A DNA stretch of 25,520 nucleotides, taken from the IMG/VR virus record IMGVR_UViG_3300035698_030599, positions 1 to 25,520 of that record, one strand, 5' to 3'. Positions 1 through 7,718 of this stretch are shown one piece after another. Made by a program: the position numbers and the translations under genes. Each line of letters starts with the position of its first letter. The first letter of the stretch is position 1. The notes beneath the pieces were generated by a model. That model saw nothing but the letters and a program-made list of their open reading frames with translations. It was not told where the DNA came from and made no database searches. Source of the stretch: a virus.

Positions 1-416
1 AGAATCTCTCTGGTGAACTTCTCATGTCGGAAACGATCTACTCCCTCTTCCCTGCTAAAAACTGGTATCTTGCAAGTCGGGTCATACATGCCGACAAGAT
101 CAAAACCAGCTTTAACAGCTATCGTTGAGGGGAAAAGAACTTGGAAGACAAAGCCTGGGGTAATCTTACCAAGATCATGCAAAGCGCAGAAGAAAGGAAG
201 AAACCTTCGTAGTTCGTCAACAGTAAGATTAAGATTCAGGGCGGCAGTTTCCCTCTCTATCGGAGTAAGTCTGTCGAAAACGGCAAGAGATGTGAATCCA
301 ACATCAAGCATATGGAAAAGAGTCGGATGAGTCTTTCCTGTCTTGTCATCGTATTTGCCCCATAGCGCGCTATGAAACTGCTCGATGCTGTTCCATGATT
401 TCTTAGGCTCAAACAT
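1..416 (-). CDS. cas3: Cas3, N-terminal HD nuclease part (gene runs off the left edge)
   Basis: The minus strand is open from codon 1 to the window edge. Translation shows a Cas3-type HD domain. Numbered from an upstream ATG at 440, it has a tryptophan-containing start region (LWGKY, 26-30), a histidine followed by Asp (H43-M-L-D46), the signature ALHDLGK (H88, D89, K92) followed by a Phe-rich stretch, and RHE near the edge. This is the order seen in Cas3 HD nucleases, which degrade Cascade-bound target DNA in type I systems. The helicase part would lie outside the window. I chose the ATG at 416 because AAGGA lies 8 nt upstream; the ATG at 440 has no Shine-Dalgarno. It sits just after the CRISPR array on the same strand, with a candidate promoter between. 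Which type I subtype the effector belongs to cannot be seen from this fragment; the repeats suggest I-E. Confidence 0.88.
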   Translation of the reverse strand, partial: MFEPKKSWNSIEQFHSALWGKYDDKTGKTHPTLFHMLDVGFTSLAVFDRLTPIERETAALNLNLTVDELRRFLPFFCALHDLGKITPGFVFQVLFPSTIAVKAGFDLVGMYDPTCKIPVFSREEGVDRFRHEKFTREI

Positions 417-467
417 CCTTGGCTTCCTTACAAGTTCCATTTGGAAAATTCATCATCAACAATGGTA

Positions 468-495
468 ACTATATCGTCTTTGTATTCACAGTAAA
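468..495 (-). promoter_or_regulatory. Candidate promoter for cas3
   Basis: On the minus strand TTTACT (490-495) and TATAGT (468-473) are 16 nt apart, matching 4/6 and 5/6 of the sigma-70 consensus. They lie about 50 bases upstream of the chosen cas3 start, in the 115-base AT-rich gap between array and gene. This is a by-eye match only; nothing else is recognisable in the gap. Confidence 0.35.
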
Positions 496-555
496 GAGAA
501 AAATCAAATTTCTGTAAGATAATTTTAGGACATGATACGCTATTTATTGTGCGTG

Positions 556-1008
556 AATACACCCCCGCATTGCGGGGAAGACAGTATAACCGAGGGAAGC
601 AATAATATAGTAGGAGGAGCACCCCCAAGTGTGTGGGGAAAATGGCTCTGACTCACATTGTCAGTCTAACGGTGCGGGACACCCCCGCGCATGCGGGGAA
701 AACTATAGCGAAGGCTTTCCATCCTCACCCTTCAGCGGAACACCCCCGCGCATGCGGGGAAAACAGCCAGGTGAGCTACCAGTTCGTCGAAGCGATCGGA
801 ACACCCCCGCGCATGCGGGGAAAACTAAGAATTGTGAATCTTCGTTTGAGATCGAACCGGAACACCCCCGCGCATGCGGGGAAAACGGATTCGAACCTGC
901 GACCACTCGAGGCTGGGCCGGAACACCCCCGCGCATGCGGGGAAAACTCATGATCTACATCAGACGTACTTATTACAGCCGGAACACCCCCGCGCATGCG
1001 GGGAAAAC
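556..1008 (-). CRISPR. Type I-E-like CRISPR array, 8 repeats and 7 spacers
   Basis: Six near-identical 28-nt repeats lie at 676-703, 737-764, 798-825, 859-886, 920-947 and 981-1008, separated by 33-nt spacers. Two decayed repeats lie at about 556-582 and 616-643. Read on the minus strand, each repeat begins GTTTTCCCCGC, has a GC-rich palindromic middle and ends GGGTGTTCC, the typical I-E form whose last 8 nt become the crRNA 5' handle. Repeat decay on the left also places the trailer there and the leader at the right (1009 onward). The repeat at 676 differs at one base (GGGAC for GGAAC on the plus strand). The spacers at 765-797 and 887-919 resemble tRNA genes. No cas1 or cas2 is in the window, so whether the array still grows is unknown. 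The cas3 gene starts 140 bases past the trailer end. Confidence 0.97.
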
Positions 1009-1114
1009 ACTTCCAAAAGCAACGTAGAACCAGAACTTATGAACAAAAGCTCCGATTATTACGATAAGAAGTCTTTATTAGAACCTCTACGACTATTCAA
1101 ATATCAAAAAGCCT
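1009..1114 (-). promoter_or_regulatory. Putative CRISPR leader, AT-rich
   Basis: This 106-base AT-rich stretch lies between the RNA ligase stop codon and the first intact repeat, at the leader end predicted from repeat polarity. I see no convincing promoter: TTGATA and TAATAA occur on the minus strand but 21 nt apart. The array may therefore be read from the upstream minus-strand operon. Confidence 0.4.
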
Positions 1115-1897
1115 TTACTCTTGATCCCATTTCCTAATCGTCCGAGCGTAATCCTCAAAACGGATCTTAGCTATCTTCGTCCTACCAGCATCCCTCAACA
1201 CCAAACCCTCTGCCTTGCCCCTCGCCCCATTATCCAAAGTGACACCAGAAGCTCCGCAATTCACATCCAAGTAAACAGATGTACCTCTAACGTCCTGAGG
1301 AGGGATCGGGATCTCTCGCCTTGGAACCAAAGGCAATTCGAAAACTTCAGTATATCCTATCAAAGTCTTCTCTGGCAAAAACGGTTGTCCACCACGCTCT
1401 CGCCATCCCGAAAACTTCTCCACTGGCCAACTCGTCATTTCAATAAAAGACATACGCAACATATCGAATACTCTGAAACCGAATTCCGATCTGTCCGTAG
1501 TATAGTTCTTGGATGCCTTGCCAACGTTACCACCATAGACCTCAACATAAATAACAAACATTTCATATGGAATCATCCTGGCATTCATCTCTTCAACAAG
1601 CCTCTCAGCAACATCCTTGAGAGTATCCACGATTCCCATAGTCGGGATATGAATAATGTCACCACGAGCATGTAGAAGATCTTTACGACTACCAATTAGA
1701 TAGGTTCTCCCCGGCAAAAAGATGATCCTAGCATTGGCTCCATCGACCTTCTCTGTAGCTATCGGGCAGTTCTCGAACTGAACCAACACTTCTTCTCTGA
1801 GGCACTCCCTACCGCCTATAGCATGATAGGTGGGAATCGACGGGTACTTCGTCATCGAGTTCAGTTTTCTTAGATCTGCGTTTCTTAGGTCAAACAT
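1115..1897 (-). CDS. RNA ligase (nucleotidyltransferase, Rnl2-like)
   Basis: The 260-residue protein has the motifs of ATP-dependent RNA ligases: motif I EKVDG with the AMP-accepting lysine K50, motif III around E119 (VIYVEVYG), motif IIIa near F143, motif IV EGLVLRD (E230), and motif V lysines K241 and K244. Such enzymes seal nicked RNA through a lysyl-AMP intermediate. The length fits a compact adenylyltransferase with little extra C-terminal domain. The ATG overlaps the end of the upstream gene (ATGTTTGA), and GAGAAG lies just upstream. It is the last protein gene before the CRISPR array. With the polynucleotide kinase-phosphatase at 12863-13831 it could form an RNA-repair pair. Substrate preference cannot be read from sequence, but the fold is clear. 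Confidence 0.85.
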   Translation of the reverse strand: MFDLRNADLRKLNSMTKYPSIPTYHAIGGRECLREEVLVQFENCPIATEKVDGANARIIFLPGRTYLIGSRKDLLHARGDIIHIPTMGIVDTLKDVAERLVEEMNARMIPYEMFVIYVEVYGGNVGKASKNYTTDRSEFGFRVFDMLRMSFIEMTSWPVEKFSGWRERGGQPFLPEKTLIGYTEVFELPLVPRREIPIPPQDVRGTSVYLDVNCGASGVTLDNGARGKAEGLVLRDAGRTKIAKIRFEDYARTIRKWDQE

Positions 1898-2327
1898 TTG
1901 TCTTCTCTTTCCGATGGCGATAAAACAACTCTGCTAGTGTCTCCAAAAACCGTATGATAAATTTCCCATCACATTTTTGATTCTCGCCGGATCTAGACCG
2001 TACTACTTCTATAGCTGTACCTTTGCCTTTCGCCGTAAGCACAAGTATCTGCGCTTTCTCAAAAACAAAAAGATAGCTATGGAAGTAGAATTCTCCACGA
2101 TAGCAAAAGGAGACCTTACCGAATAGCTCCCTCATGGTCTTCCGGTTGTCTCCGTAAAGAGCCCACGGGAAAGTCCCTCTGGCAAAGCCAGAAGTCTTCC
2201 AGTTCTTCACCATCTCGATCATGCTTATCTCGACAGTAGAAATGGCTAAGCTTTCATAATCGGAGGCGCTAGCCTTCCTGTCAATCGAATTACGCAATTC
2301 ATCCAGAGATAGTAGTTCTATATCCAC
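1890..2327 (-). CDS. Hypothetical protein, 145 aa
   Basis: I do not recognise this family. It is a mixed alpha/beta-looking soluble protein without signal peptide or membrane segment. The middle is rich in aromatic residues (RGEFYFHSYLFVF) and the C-terminus is basic (FYRHRKEK). It starts with GTG, with AGGG 7 nt upstream, directly after the PcfJ stop, and its end overlaps the RNA ligase start by 8 bases. Translation of the two is therefore probably coupled, which hints at a linked role but does not prove one. Confidence 0.75.
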   Translation of the reverse strand: MDIELLSLDELRNSIDRKASASDYESLAISTVEISMIEMVKNWKTSGFARGTFPWALYGDNRKTMRELFGKVSFCYRGEFYFHSYLFVFEKAQILVLTAKGKGTAIEVVRSRSGENQKCDGKFIIRFLETLAELFYRHRKEKTNV

Positions 2328-2330
2328 GTT

Positions 2331-3707
2331 TCACCCTACCCATCTTGATATCGTTAGGTCTCTATGCGAACACCACACTCTTAAAAGCCTCAAGTCCTGT
2401 TCGTTCGGCTTTGTATTGAACTTCTTCCTAGCCTCAGTAACCGTCCTGCTCTTAGGATTCACATTGATTGTGAGCATCCTCTCTCCAGATTTCCCACCAT
2501 TCCTTAGAGAGTAAATCGCACTTGCCCCAGTCCCGCAACTATTGGCATATGACCCTACGCAATGCCACATTGAACGCCCTTCTTTCGTTAGTTGCCAATC
2601 TGTTATAAGCTCAACGATCTTATAAACGTGACGATTACTTTCCGGCCCCTCTGAGATGGTTATGCCATCGATACCGCAGCTATCCCAAAATGACTTATGA
2701 GGAATCTTTTCTTTTCCAAGCCCAGTATGCCATCTCTCCACTTGTGCCATAAGCGTTTCTGGTGTACGCCCATGCATGCAGAAGTTGGGCTGTGGTGGAG
2801 GGAATCTAACCGCCCTGTTCTCTACATACTCTACACCTGGGCTTACAAATTTCTGGTTATTCACGTAATCAAGCATTGGTCCATAATGATTCGCGTCCAA
2901 GAACGGGTGAGCAATGAAGAACCTTATTACAGTCACCCAGAAATCATCGTTTTCGAAGTCCCTACCCAGCCTCGTTCCCATGACTCCTTTCGCACATCGA
3001 CCATTGCCGCCAAGCCCAATTATTTGTCCCCACCGGATAGCCTCTTCAACTACCAACGAAGACGGGGCCTTCGTGAAATGGTGAGCCATTTTCTTTGTCA
3101 GTTTTATGGGCATGCCCCTGAGGTTACGAACGCTCTCTCCTGCTCCCATCTCCACAAACCATGCCATATAGCAATTGCGACCTCGCTGGGGATAGAACCA
3201 TGCGGAGTCCATAAACGAAGGCACATTGTACTTGGCAAAAAGGTGTCTTGCCAGGGACGAAAAAGCTCGTGACGCGTTCTTGCTCTTGGGCTTCCAGTCT
3301 TCTGGCTGTTTAATCCAACGGTCGTAATAACGAGCCAAGCCAAATAATCCAGACACAAAGTTGTTATGGTCATGCCACCCAAAATTCGGAATAGCTTTTC
3401 TTTCAAGATCCATGAGCCTCGTTCGTGAGCATGCGGTTAGAAGACTGTGATAAGCTTCCTCAATCTTCTCCCCACTTACACCACGCATGGTATTGCTAAT
3501 TGCGCAAGACAATCCCATCTTCGGGTTCTCCCCGAAAGCCTCATCGATAGCGTCCTGTGTGCTGATCTTCTTGATCTTCCTGATTACAGCCGCACCCGAC
3601 GCTTTGATATTGGCTTCACGGGCTTTTCCCTGGGCGCGCAAAAGTTGTGCCTTGTGCTTATTTTGGGCACTAGACTCCTTGAGAATCTGTCTCTTTCGTT
3701 TGCTCAT
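2331..3707 (-). CDS. PcfJ-domain protein
   Basis: The 458-residue protein carries the PcfJ signature in its C-terminal third: EGRSMWHCVGSYANSCGTG, then a serine-leucine-arginine segment (YSLR), then a beta segment MLTINV and a final tryptophan-containing helix. PcfJ-like proteins occur on plasmids, phages and bacterial chromosomes; their biochemical role is not established. The first ~50 residues are very basic (Lys/Arg-rich), which could mean nucleic-acid binding. The middle (about residues 100-330) is rich in Trp, Phe and His and is not recognised. Start: ATG preceded by a GGGGG run. It is followed 3 bases later by the 145-residue orphan and may be co-translated with it. Confidence 0.8.
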   Translation of the reverse strand: MSKRKRQILKESSAQNKHKAQLLRAQGKAREANIKASGAAVIRKIKKISTQDAIDEAFGENPKMGLSCAISNTMRGVSGEKIEEAYHSLLTACSRTRLMDLERKAIPNFGWHDHNNFVSGLFGLARYYDRWIKQPEDWKPKSKNASRAFSSLARHLFAKYNVPSFMDSAWFYPQRGRNCYMAWFVEMGAGESVRNLRGMPIKLTKKMAHHFTKAPSSLVVEEAIRWGQIIGLGGNGRCAKGVMGTRLGRDFENDDFWVTVIRFFIAHPFLDANHYGPMLDYVNNQKFVSPGVEYVENRAVRFPPPQPNFCMHGRTPETLMAQVERWHTGLGKEKIPHKSFWDSCGIDGITISEGPESNRHVYKIVELITDWQLTKEGRSMWHCVGSYANSCGTGASAIYSLRNGGKSGERMLTINVNPKSRTVTEARKKFNTKPNEQDLRLLRVWCSHRDLTISRWVG

Positions 3708-3731
3708 GCCCCCATTCTAATCAAGAATTGT

Positions 3732-3998
3732 TCACTTCCAAGCCGGAAAACCTCTTTTTTGCAGCCTTTTTATCTCTTCACCTGTGGCATGTCTAAGCAG
3801 AGGAAACCTCTCCGTAATGACAACTGTGAAATATACGGTCTTTTCCGTCCCCGTGAGACCTCGATCCTTGGCGAATTCTGGCGATACGGTCAAATCATCA
3901 CTGATGACGATGGTCGTTTCACCCCACGTATAGCTCTGGTTGACCTCAGGATTGCCCAGGAGCATCGATAAGATCATTGCCGATACTATGGATGTCAT
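3732..3998 (-). CDS. Small possibly exported hypothetical protein
   Basis: This 88-residue product begins with a hydrophobic stretch (MTSIVSAMILSMLLG) that could be a short signal peptide or anchor, followed by a polar beta-rich part and a basic C-terminus. No family is recognised. AGGA is placed 8 nt before the ATG, and the start overlaps the stop of the preceding gene as ATGA, a usual coupling arrangement. Confidence 0.65.
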   Translation of the reverse strand: MTSIVSAMILSMLLGNPEVNQSYTWGETTIVISDDLTVSPEFAKDRGLTGTEKTVYFTVVITERFPLLRHATGEEIKRLQKRGFPAWK

Positions 3999-4294
3999 TT
4001 CTGTTTCCTATTGTCATAAGACGGTAAAGAGATTACCAGCATGAAACAGTAAACGAGGAATAGCAAAAGTACCGGTATGAAAGCTGGGAAACACAAAATA
4101 ACCATAAGCGGGCGAACGCCCCTTTTATACTTCCTTTTGTAATCCCACGATTCCATGTTATTGTTATCTCTAAGTCTCTTAAGATATCCCATAGATGGCT
4201 TCAACGCCACAAGCACATAAGCGATCAAAGCTACCCACCAATACTGTGAAAACGCTTGTTCCAGGTTCGGTATCTGTATTACAAGTCCTAGCAT
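3995..4294 (-). CDS. Small membrane protein, about two TM segments
   Basis: The 99-residue protein has one hydrophobic segment at about residues 17-33 and another at about 62-88 (VILCFPAFIPVLLLFLVYCF and following), separated by a very basic loop (KRKYKRG). It ends in a basic tail. No family is recognised. AAGGA lies 8 nt upstream of the ATG. It follows the ion-channel gene by 10 bases, so the two may be made together, possibly as partners in the membrane. Confidence 0.7.
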   Translation of the reverse strand: MLGLVIQIPNLEQAFSQYWWVALIAYVLVALKPSMGYLKRLRDNNNMESWDYKRKYKRGVRPLMVILCFPAFIPVLLLFLVYCFMLVISLPSYDNRKQK

Positions 4295-4304
4295 CGTTCA
4301 ATCC

Positions 4305-4661
4305 TTATTCAAGAGGCTTGTAGCCTTCCAGTAGTTTACGAGCTTCCTGCCTCACCCGTTTCTGTTTTGCAAATTCTTCTAAGGGATCAATATTCGGATC
4401 GATCTCTTCCTCAACCACTTTGATGAAAGAGCTTCCGAGGACTCCTATTATCCCCGCGAAAATAGCGAGTGCTGGTATGAACGTCATCATCGCTATGATC
4501 TTGCCAGCTACTGTAGAAGGAGATATGTCTCCGTATCCTACTGTAGTGACTGTCACCATAGTGAACCACGCTGTATTGAAAACGGAATTGAAGACTTCCG
4601 GTTGCGCCTCTTTTTCTGCCTGGTGCATACACGCCATACTGAGAAGCCCTACAATAAACAT
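4305..4661 (-). CDS. K+-channel-type pore protein
   Basis: The protein contains TVTTVGYGDISP (filter T40-V-G-Y-G-D45), the exact selectivity-filter signature of potassium channels, preceded by a pore helix (FNTAWFTMV) and followed by a long second membrane helix (about residues 54-80) and a charged cytoplasmic tail. This is the 2-TM ion channel architecture. The first membrane helix is short if translation starts at the ATG at 4661 (MFIVGLLSMACMH). Hydrophobic codons continue in frame upstream (LLRSLAFG) to a stop at 4731-4733, but without an ATG, GTG or TTG. A short ORF in another frame starts at ATG 4729 and ends near 4680. The real start is thus uncertain (non-standard start, frameshift, or a shortened helix). 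Tetramer formation is known of the family, not seen here. Confidence 0.82.
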   Translation of the reverse strand: MFIVGLLSMACMHQAEKEAQPEVFNSVFNTAWFTMVTVTTVGYGDISPSTVAGKIIAMMTFIPALAIFAGIIGVLGSSFIKVVEEEIDPNIDPLEEFAKQKRVRQEARKLLEGYKPLE

Positions 4662-4753
4662 GCCGAATGCCAGCGACCTTAGAAGGCTCCCCTTTCTTCT
4701 TGGTTGCCTTTTCGGTTGACGATAAGCATACTATAGACTCGATTCACTTTTCT

Positions 4754-5137
4754 CTAATTCGAGAGAATTCTTACTCTTTTTTTCATGTGATGCTGGCAAA
4801 CATAAATCTGATCTCGCAGGTCTCCTATCCGTTTCCCGCTCTTACCATGTGCATTAACAAATGACGTTCCTAGGCTCCTGTTTCTATACGCCAGGTAAGC
4901 GGTCATGTACCTGTTACACTTCTTCTTGCAGCATCTTACTCTCACCCTGATGCCGTATTCTCCATTATCCATTTGACGGACAGTACCTTGACCGGCAAAT
5001 TTTGTGTAAACACGGACTCCACTCAAAAGGCTTATTTTCTCGACACCCATACCTCGGAGAAATAACACCATTTGAGATTCGTAAATAGGGTCAGAACGAA
5101 GAGGGTCAACCACTTCTTTTTTGCGTTTGGAAGACAT
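4754..5137 (-). CDS. Hypothetical protein with Cys/His pairs
   Basis: This 127-residue basic protein has CCKKKC in the middle and CQHH near the C-terminus, a spacing that could bind one zinc ion; that is inference. A middle beta-rich region (VRVYTKFAGQGTVRQMD) resembles a small barrel but I do not recognise a family. GGAG lies 10 nt upstream of the ATG. It lies between the kinase gene and the channel gene on the same strand. Confidence 0.65.
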   Translation of the reverse strand: MSSKRKKEVVDPLRSDPIYESQMVLFLRGMGVEKISLLSGVRVYTKFAGQGTVRQMDNGEYGIRVRVRCCKKKCNRYMTAYLAYRNRSLGTSFVNAHGKSGKRIGDLRDQIYVCQHHMKKRVRILSN

Positions 5138-5186
5138 ACTAATAAGTCTCCATTGTGCCCGCCCGTAGTTATGGTAATTATTTTGG

Positions 5187-6863
5187 TCATTTCATAGAGA
5201 TAGTGTATATCTCCGCTCCCCTCGTGAACATCAGCTTCATTCCCTTGTGGAACAATCTCATATCTCCACAAATTACAGGATCTTCGATTACCTTCGCGTT
5301 CGACTCTCCATTCTTGTTAAGGAAAAGCTCAAGCTTCTCTTCCTCTGTCAGATGGGCGCATATCCCGTTAGGAAGGACAACGAAGTTTGGTTCGTGGACT
5401 CGCACATCAGATGCGATCCTAACATCGTATGTAGTGAATGTCTCATCGAAACGAAAGATGAACTTATCGTATTTGCCCTGCTTACTAGCGACGACCATGA
5501 GAACGTTGCCATAATACTTGGCAGAAGCAATCTTGTAGTCCTTTAGCTCGTCAATCTTCACTTGGTAGCAATGCTGAGGCTTCGGGAATACCGTAGCATA
5601 CCATGCACCCAAAACATCCTGCATCACCACCCCGTCAAAGATGTTACTGGCTTTTTCCATCACATTGCCAGAGACCCTAACCGAGCATTGAACGTTGTTC
5701 CCAAGTTCCACAAACTGCAACTCAAGCATCTCCCCGCCCTTCTTGATGTAAATCCTGCCTTCACAGGACATCAAGGCTTCTCCCTCAAGATCTGCTGACA
5801 TCACTTGTCTTGCAGTCGCATCATACACAACCACTTTGCCGTTGTTTAGATAAGCGGAAACTACATGGTTGAGTACAGGGCTTATACCGACATGGACGTT
5901 AGAAGGGACAGACGGGTCCAAATGTCGATGCACAAACAATCCGCCTGTCGTAAGGAAAGCTTCCTGCCCGTCGAACCAATCATATCCGACGATATCGTCT
6001 TGGAAGTCTCGATACATTTTGATCTCGAAGTTATCTGTTCCAGTGACAGTCTTTATGACCGTCTGCACAACGATAACAGCCTGGGCATCAAGCGGAGGAG
6101 GGATTCGCTTCCCATCCTCAAATACAGCCTTGTACCAATCCCTGAACGCCTGAGGGATAGTATCAAAATCTGGACATATCCTTGGAATAGAGACATCCGC
6201 ATTGAATACGGATATGTTCCCCTTCATCCTAGCATCAAGGTCTTTCACCTGCTTATGTTTTCCCTTGTAAGGATGAATCCCCATCCACATCTGGAAGGTT
6301 ACGATCCCCCATGAGAACCAATCCGTCACCACACTAAAAGACTTTGCATGTCGATCTCTGATACTGTCCATGATCGCCGTTGCAGGAAAGCTGGGAGTCT
6401 GGTAGCTGTCCACATCGATGAAGTAGATATTTGTGAACTTATGATCCGCCAGGAAATTGAGTTCATTCAGGTCTACGATCAGTATGCCCTTGGAATGCAC
6501 ATGATCTACTGAGCCACGAAAGCCCAGCATCATCTTGAGTATCTGTTTCGCCGTTAGGTTGTTTCTCTTTTTGAACGCCATCGGGAAAAGCTGGCACAAT
6601 GCGTATACATCTTTGACGTATCTCATCGTGTATCCCACAGGCTTGTTCCTGGAGTCCAAGAGAACCTTGGTGGGACGTATGATATTCGGGTCTGTGATCA
6701 GGGATAGCTCATCCATCTTTGCGGGAGAGATCATCTTCTTAGGGTCTTTGTAAATCTTAAAAGCGGTTTGACCCTTTGCGTATACTGAACCTTCACCTCC
6801 TGAGGCCAGGAATTCCCTTTGCGTTACCGTAACGTTTCCGCCGCCCTTGATCTTAAGTTTCAT
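5187..6863 (-). CDS. Ser/Thr protein kinase of the TerY-P triad (COG4248-like)
   Basis: The first ~280 residues are a protein kinase: glycine loop SGGEGSVY (21-28), lysine K36 in AFKIYK, helix-C glutamate probably E52, catalytic D131 and N136 in VDLNELN, and D150-V-D152 in place of DFG (FIDVDSYQ). The IxDxN and IDxDSxQ forms are typical of COG4248 kinases, which occur with vWA and PP2C partners. The remaining ~275 residues are beta-rich with repeated strand patterns, possibly a propeller-like sensor; that part is not recognised. The gene starts 4 bases after the phosphatase stop, with AGGA 8 nt upstream. Kinase, PP2C and vWA genes are consecutive, which strongly supports the triad call. Targets are unknown. 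Confidence 0.87.
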   Translation of the reverse strand: MKLKIKGGGNVTVTQREFLASGGEGSVYAKGQTAFKIYKDPKKMISPAKMDELSLITDPNIIRPTKVLLDSRNKPVGYTMRYVKDVYALCQLFPMAFKKRNNLTAKQILKMMLGFRGSVDHVHSKGILIVDLNELNFLADHKFTNIYFIDVDSYQTPSFPATAIMDSIRDRHAKSFSVVTDWFSWGIVTFQMWMGIHPYKGKHKQVKDLDARMKGNISVFNADVSIPRICPDFDTIPQAFRDWYKAVFEDGKRIPPPLDAQAVIVVQTVIKTVTGTDNFEIKMYRDFQDDIVGYDWFDGQEAFLTTGGLFVHRHLDPSVPSNVHVGISPVLNHVVSAYLNNGKVVVYDATARQVMSADLEGEALMSCEGRIYIKKGGEMLELQFVELGNNVQCSVRVSGNVMEKASNIFDGVVMQDVLGAWYATVFPKPQHCYQVKIDELKDYKIASAKYYGNVLMVVASKQGKYDKFIFRFDETFTTYDVRIASDVRVHEPNFVVLPNGICAHLTEEEKLELFLNKNGESNAKVIEDPVICGDMRLFHKGMKLMFTRGAEIYTISMK

Positions 6864-6867
6864 CGTA

Positions 6868-7707
6868 TTAGTCCTGAATGGCTATAGCTGCCACAGAAAC
6901 ATCATCTGCGTGGTGAACGTTCGCCATAGCGAATCTCGCCAGCCCCTTACGAACTCTTCTCTGCACAAATTGCCCCTTCATTCTGGCAAACGCCATGAGT
7001 TCAGGTAGGACATCCAACATGGGGACTTGTATATTCGATCTCGAAGTCTCTTCTATAATAGTGCGGTAGAAGGATGAAATGCCATCAGAGATCAACGCAA
7101 TACAGCTTATGGAGCTAGTGGGCAAATTAACCCAATGAGGCTTGAGGCAATCTATTGGGGTAGGAGGCTCAGCGATTATGTCATCACCCGATACGATGAA
7201 ACGGTGTAGATGACATTCTTCTCCTACAGCAGCGTAAGCTTCCCTCTTGCGATCATCCACAACGTATGAGATGTATCCTGGGTAGCTTTTACTATATCTT
7301 ACTTCCTCGATAACCAATTCCCCGTTATTGAGGCGATAGACGATTGCGCCATCCCCGAATATCACCCCCACTGTCCTGTCTTGGTCAGCAACAGCCACAA
7401 GCAATGTTGCGTCAATCGCCTGGGCTTTCAGCCCAAGACTTATCGCATTCTTCCTTGCCGCCGAGCCGATTATCTTGGATGCAGTTTCCCAGTCTGAGAA
7501 ACTTTTTGGGCTATTATCAAAACCCACAGTTTTAATGTGAGATATTGTCTCCGTTACAAGCAGCCTTGAACCGAAATCAGAATCAACTGCTGATGAGCAA
7601 CCATCCGACAAAACCGCAACGCAAGCTTCGCCTTCGAGAAAAGTCCTCGCGTAGTCTTGGCAGACTGTGTGCGATGATCCGATTGTAAAAAACGAGTCAG
7701 CATGCAT
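6868..7707 (-). CDS. PP2C-family protein phosphatase of the TerY-P triad
   Basis: The 279-residue protein has PP2C metal-site motifs: H13 and D18 (SHTVCQDYA), LSDGCSSA with D35-G36, a middle GDG (IFGDGAIV), ISDGISSF in the third quarter, and a final DDVSVAAI. PP2C enzymes remove phosphate from Ser/Thr using two metal ions; here the obvious counterpart is the kinase encoded next. It lacks a membrane segment. The start ATG is preceded by GGGGAG, which sits at the foot of a perfect 12-bp hairpin (7719-7750), so translation may depend on that structure. The order vWA, PP2C, kinase on one strand fits the TerY-P triad of Anantharaman, Iyer and Aravind. Confidence 0.87.
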   Translation of the reverse strand: MHADSFFTIGSSHTVCQDYARTFLEGEACVAVLSDGCSSAVDSDFGSRLLVTETISHIKTVGFDNSPKSFSDWETASKIIGSAARKNAISLGLKAQAIDATLLVAVADQDRTVGVIFGDGAIVYRLNNGELVIEEVRYSKSYPGYISYVVDDRKREAYAAVGEECHLHRFIVSGDDIIAEPPTPIDCLKPHWVNLPTSSISCIALISDGISSFYRTIIEETSRSNIQVPMLDVLPELMAFARMKGQFVQRRVRKGLARFAMANVHHADDVSVAAIAIQD

Positions 7708-7718
7708 GATATAACTCC

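Noticed and set aside
13-330. Plus-strand 105-codon ORF at the left edge
   Set aside because: It is antisense to the Cas3 HD domain, which has clear motifs.
428-628. Minus-strand 66-codon ORF between array and cas3
   Set aside because: It begins inside a decayed CRISPR repeat, has no ribosome site, and overlaps the cas3 start.
644-675. Spacer with a 5-bp stem and 7-nt loop like an anticodon arm
   Set aside because: The loop lacks U at position 33 and a purine at 37 in either orientation, so I do not count it as a third tRNA-like spacer.
826-858. Spacer with GGTTCGATCTC, partly like a T-loop
   Set aside because: The match is short and the conserved C after the loop is absent.
629-1137. Several overlapping ORFs on both strands with repeated HPRACGEN- or RMRGGVP-like residues
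   Set aside because: They are translations of the CRISPR repeats; the frame patterns repeat every ~61 bases and have no ribosome sites.
4305-4661. Channel gene as a pseudogene
   Set aside because: Pore and second helix are intact and the frame is open; only the start is unclear.
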